From Lentzea sp. NEAU-D7 (GTDB lineage Bacteria; Actinomycetota; Actinomycetes; Mycobacteriales; Pseudonocardiaceae): a DNA stretch of 64,000 nt. The stretch is from positions 100,984 through 164,983 of the forward strand of contig NZ_JAPJDL010000007.1 of the NCBI RefSeq assembly GCF_026242055.1. Reading direction: 5' to 3'. The translations under genes and the position numbers were made by a program. How positions within the stretch are numbered: position 1 is the stretch's first letter; each line of letters opens with the position of its first letter. Of this stretch, positions 61,936-64,000 are shown one piece after another. The notes under the pieces are model-generated. The model was not told the DNA's origin, did not search any database, and saw only the letters and a program-made list of their open reading frames with translations.

Positions 61936-62280
61936 GTGTTCGAACAGCGAGGCTTCGAAGGGGCTAGGCCGCCGCGGAAGACGGGCCGGCAGATCGTGTG
62001 CAAGCCACCGAAAGCTGTCTGGGTCGATCTTGGCGCAGTGTTCCGCATCGACCGTCCCCGCGAGCCCTTCGAGGAGGGGCTCAACCTTCAGGCGCGCGTT
62101 CCCGGCGAGCTGTCCATGTGGGAGATGACCACGACCGGCCATTGGGTCGGTTACGTCGCGTTCGTGATCCCGAAGGAAGGCGCAGGGGTTCGCGTCGCAC
62201 AGTGGGTGCTCGCTGACGCGCTCGAACCACGCGAGGACGCTCCCGCTCGACCAGAGGAACGCGGAGCGCGCCACCGCTGA
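61936..62280 (+). CDS. Hypothetical protein, about 114 aa (start uncertain)
   Basis: The frame is open from before 61855. GTG 61936 (VFEQRGFEGARPPRKTGRQI) is one candidate, without an SD. The protein-like part is KAVWVDLGAVFRIDRPREPF, ARVPGELSMWEMTTTGHWVGYVAFVIP, RVAQWVLADALEPRED. Beta-rich; no family recognised. Confidence 0.4.
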   Translation: MFEQRGFEGARPPRKTGRQIVCKPPKAVWVDLGAVFRIDRPREPFEEGLNLQARVPGELSMWEMTTTGHWVGYVAFVIPKEGAGVRVAQWVLADALEPREDAPARPEERGARHR

Positions 62281-62500
62281 CCACCCGCTGTCGAGTCCGT
62301 CGCTGGTAGCATCGAAGCGCACCAACGGCCCGTAAAAGGACTAAAGGATCTTCGGACCAAAGGATTAGCGGGTGGGCCGCTCGAAGGTTGGTGCACCGTG
62401 GTTCGTCCGCACGGCTGAAGTGACAGCCAAAGCCTCCAAGGGGAGGCAGCGAGCACACCCCACCTGACAGGTGACTAGAACTTCGAGCTGGTCGCCGGAC
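62281..62500 (+). ncRNA. Candidate structured RNA
   Basis: A 230-base gene-free stretch with nested pairings. CCACCCGCT (62282-62290) matches AGCGGGTGG (62367-62375). GCACCAA with CGGCCC pairs with GGGCCG and TTGGTGC around an AAAGGA-rich loop with a TTCG hairpin. Then come GGCTG/CAGCC, GCCTCC-AAGG-GGAGGC and CACCT/AGGTG hairpins. Three AAAGGA(C/T) repeats lie in the loop. The density of pairing suggests a functional RNA or leader for the 62511 gene; no known class is recognised. Confidence 0.4.
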
Positions 62501-62510
62501 AGGTGCGCGC

Positions 62511-62729
62511 GTGCTGACGCCATTCCTTGACTTCGCCGTTTCGGCCGGTCCCATGCTCGGCGCGGCCGTGATCCTGGCGCTTCTCGTCGTCCCGTGCGTG
62601 ATCGTCTGGCTCGTGCTCAAGAAGCCGCACGCGGGTAGGCGCGTCTCGGTCTCCGTACTGGGCAAGTTGGTCAAGGTCGACATCGAGGACCCGAAGCCTG
62701 GTCCCAAACAGCTCGAAAGCCCTCGCTGA
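62511..62729 (+). CDS. Small membrane protein, 72 aa
   Basis: It starts VLTPFLDFAVSAGPMLGAAV at GTG 62511. One membrane helix (AAVILALLVVPCVIVWLVL), then a basic, beta-like tail (KKPHAGRRVSVSVLGKLVKVDI). Preceded by the structured RNA candidate. Function unknown. Confidence 0.55.
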   Translation: MLTPFLDFAVSAGPMLGAAVILALLVVPCVIVWLVLKKPHAGRRVSVSVLGKLVKVDIEDPKPGPKQLESPR

Positions 62730-62753
62730 TCGTCAGACGTGCATCATGACACC

Positions 62754-62786
62754 TTGTCGGGGGTCATCCGACACGGGTAACCTGAG
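62754..62786 (+). promoter_or_regulatory. Rightward promoter overlapping a repressor site
   Basis: -35 TTGTCG (62754-62759), an 18-base spacer, -10 TAACCT (62778-62783) inside the motif CGGGTAACCTGAG (62774-62786). It drives the DUF2637 gene, which is thus probably silent in the lysogen. Confidence 0.6.
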
Positions 62787-62864
62787 AGGGTCTTGGCAAA
62801 AGCGAGCCCAGGCAGTGTTGGCAGCACTCGACCTGGGCTCTTGATCGGGAAAGGCCCCCGACCC

Positions 62865-63596
62865 ATGAAAGATCCTACTTTGGCGTGCTCTGACACGCCT
62901 AGCCTTGCCCGCGCGGAGCGCATCGAGCGCGGCGCACAGGTCCTCATCCTCGGCGCTGTCGGCTGCGCCGCGGGCGCGGTCAGCTTCACGCACGTGCACG
63001 AGTGGTCGATGATCCACCTGCCGGCAGGCACCCCAGACGTTTTCGGATGGGTCAATGCCGCAGTCTCCGAGCTGGTGCCCATCGCCGCCCTGCTCACCAT
63101 TCGTCAGCGGCGCCGCAGTGGTCGCAGCATCACCTATCCGCTCACCATCCTGGTGGGCGCGAGCCTGCTCTCCCTTGCCGCTCAGCTCGCCGTCGCCACC
63201 CCCAGCCCTTCCGGGTGGCTGCTCTCGTCGGTGCCGACGCTGGCGTTCATGGCACTGACCAAGCTCGTCCTGTCCGAGCTTCCGGCCGCGTCGCCGTCCC
63301 CGACTGGGCAACCTGAGAGTGCAACCCTGCCGGAGGCGCCGGTTGTGAAGCCCAAGGCGGAAGTTTCGCCGCAGGCGCTGGCGCCGGTGGCGAAGCGAGT
63401 GACGCTGAAGGCTTCGGCCGCGAACATCGGGCCGATCGAGCAAGGCCAAGGGGGCAAGAGGAAGCGCGTGCCGGCCGATGTGTTGCGCGCCAGGGCGCTT
63501 GAGCGACTCGCGTCGTCGGACAAGCCCTCCAAGACGGCTGTGGCGGCCGAACTCGGCGTGTCCGACCGCCGGCTGCGCCAGGTCTTGAGTAGCTAA
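62865..63596 (+). CDS. DUF2637 membrane protein with C-terminal HTH
   Basis: 243 residues from ATG 62865 (a longer frame exists upstream). Four predicted membrane helices (VLILGAVGCAAGAVSFTHVHEW, FGWVNAAVSELVPIAALLTI, YPLTILVGASLLSLAAQLAV, WLLSSVPTLAFMALTKLVL), a Pro/Ala linker, and a C-terminal HTH (KPSKTAVAAELGVSDRRLRQVLSS). DUF2637 proteins are typical of actinobacterial plasmids and integrative elements. A repressor motif lies inside the gene (63305-63317). Confidence 0.78.
   Translation: MKDPTLACSDTPSLARAERIERGAQVLILGAVGCAAGAVSFTHVHEWSMIHLPAGTPDVFGWVNAAVSELVPIAALLTIRQRRRSGRSITYPLTILVGASLLSLAAQLAVATPSPSGWLLSSVPTLAFMALTKLVLSELPAASPSPTGQPESATLPEAPVVKPKAEVSPQALAPVAKRVTLKASAANIGPIEQGQGGKRKRVPADVLRARALERLASSDKPSKTAVAAELGVSDRRLRQVLSS
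63305..63317 (+). promoter_or_regulatory. Intragenic stoperator-like site
   Basis: TGGGCAACCTGAG inside the DUF2637 gene, oriented with transcription. It cannot be a promoter for a downstream gene (none follows before attR), so a roadblock role fits. Confidence 0.6.
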
Positions 63597-63618
63597 GGCG
63601 AAAGTGGCCGGAAACGCC

Positions 63619-63650
63619 GAAAGCCCCTCCTGGTCCCAGGAGGGGCTTTC
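63619..63650 (+). terminator. Terminator after the DUF2637 gene
   Basis: A very strong stem, GAAAGCCCCTCCTGG with CCAGGAGGGGCTTTC, ends at 63650. It closes the last prophage transcription unit. Confidence 0.8.
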
Positions 63651-63875
63651 GCGTGTCGGGCGTTCGCTGGCGGTGATCCGGCAAGCCGGGTGGCCAGCGA
63701 CGTGTAACCGGAGAGTGACGAACAGGCGGGGTTCTCCGAGCTGGAGTACCCGTCTTTGCACTTGGGGAGCTGTCGCGCCTTCGGCTGCGTGCGAACCCTC
63801 TATCCGTGACGTGCCCGTCGTGTGCCGATGGGAAGATCATTCTCTGCATACGTGCAGGTGAAAGCAGGTGTGGTT
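63651..63875. other. Gene-free segment inside attR
   Basis: No gene is visible. It contains a weak copy of the repressor motif (CGTGTAACCGGAG, 63701-63713) and TGTGCCGATGG (63821-63831), an exact copy of the repeat next to attL. In the circular phage these lie beside attP and may be integrase or excisionase arm sites. Confidence 0.45.
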
Positions 63876-63926
63876 ACCGCCCTCCGGAGGCGGGAGCGCA
63901 GGTTCGAATCCTGCCGGGGGCACCAC
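63876..63926. repeat. attR: 51-bp core with truncated tRNA-Arg
   Basis: Identical to 11637-11687: the 3' part of tRNA-Arg(CCG) from the anticodon arm to CCA. The bases upstream do not form the 5' half, so this copy is not a functional tRNA. Host sequence resumes after it, with a hairpin (GGTTCGCG/CGCGAACC, 63941-63961). Confidence 0.92.
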
Positions 63927-64000
63927 CGAACGGCCGGGATGGTTCGCGGAAAGCGCGAACCCAGCCCGCCGGTGCGTGATTTGATCGCGGTTGGCGCGCG

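Larger units (their letters stand above)
11637..63926. mobile_element. Complete temperate siphovirus prophage, about 52.2 kb
   Basis: It is bounded by the 51-bp att repeat and contains integrase and excisionase, an early leftward arm, all expected head and tail genes in canonical order, lysis genes, a repressor with distributed operator sites, and a replication module. I see no obvious disruption of structural genes, so it may be inducible. Gene order, repressor type and operator architecture resemble cluster A-like actinobacteriophages. Confidence 0.95.

Noticed and set aside
63876..63923. A second tRNA-Arg gene at attR
   Set aside because: Only the 3' part is present; the 5' acceptor and D-arm are missing.

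Overview
The window is high-GC actinobacterial chromosome with many GTG and TTG starts. The flanking genes (DUF3105 and DUF305 membrane proteins, a ROK regulator, a large secreted GH92 mannosidase, and an XRE/DUF397 pair) suggest a filamentous actinomycete, perhaps of the Pseudonocardiales. It holds about 11.6 kb of host DNA and one complete integrated temperate siphovirus of about 52.2 kb.

Host part (1-11636): 5' end of argS (minus), a DUF3105-DUF305 pair, a long acyl-CoA dehydrogenase, a ROK-family regulator divergent from a secreted GH92 alpha-mannosidase, a cation diffusion facilitator (minus), and an intact tRNA-Arg(CCG). The 3' part of that tRNA gene is the attachment site: a 51-bp perfect repeat (11637-11687 and 63876-63926) bounds the prophage.

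Prophage part. (1) 11864-13503: tyrosine integrase and a small AlpA-like excisionase, both leftward. (2) 13521-24560: a leftward early arm of small, mostly uncharacterised proteins, including ArdA anti-restriction and a DUF5664 protein. (3) 24561-26970: a largely non-coding block with repressor-type sites, one small membrane-protein gene, and a run of about 11 consecutive hairpins. (4) 26971-47355: a rightward late arm with HNH nuclease, tRNA-Trp, endolysin, terminase, portal, MuF-like protein, scaffold, HK97-type capsid, connectors, tail tube, frameshifted tail chaperone, tape measure, tail tip, S74-type fibre and membrane/holin genes. (5) 47369-48575: the immunity region with a cluster-A-like repressor. 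(6) 48576-57474: a rightward replication arm with a Cas4/RecB-like nuclease, DnaB-like ATPase, resolvase, split primase, metallophosphoesterase and sigma-like HTH. (7) 57546-63875: an accessory segment with a GntR regulator, a kinase/GRDP-like pair, an odd tRNA, an XRE/DUF397 pair, a structured RNA candidate and a DUF2637 protein.

The outstanding signal is in the leftward arm. Between 17138 and 23446, nearly every intergenic gap holds a 56-61-nt element on the transcribed strand that folds as a permuted type II hammerhead self-cleaving ribozyme: GAAA, stem III, GUC cleavage site, stem I with a CUGGCAU-type loop, then CUGAUGA. There are 12 copies. The core is conserved and the stems covary; one copy has a damaged core. 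Each sits directly after a stop codon and directly before the next Shine-Dalgarno, so the operon RNA should cut itself into separate mRNAs, each with a hairpin at both ends. I know of no described phage operon punctuated this way.

A second genome-wide signal is an asymmetric 13-bp motif (consensus TGGGTAACCTGAG) in about 20 copies, mostly oriented with transcription, like the stoperators of cluster A mycobacteriophages. It fits the repressor at 47788. At three promoters, an inverted pair of sites itself supplies a TTGCNC -35 and a TAACCT -10 spaced by 17 bp.
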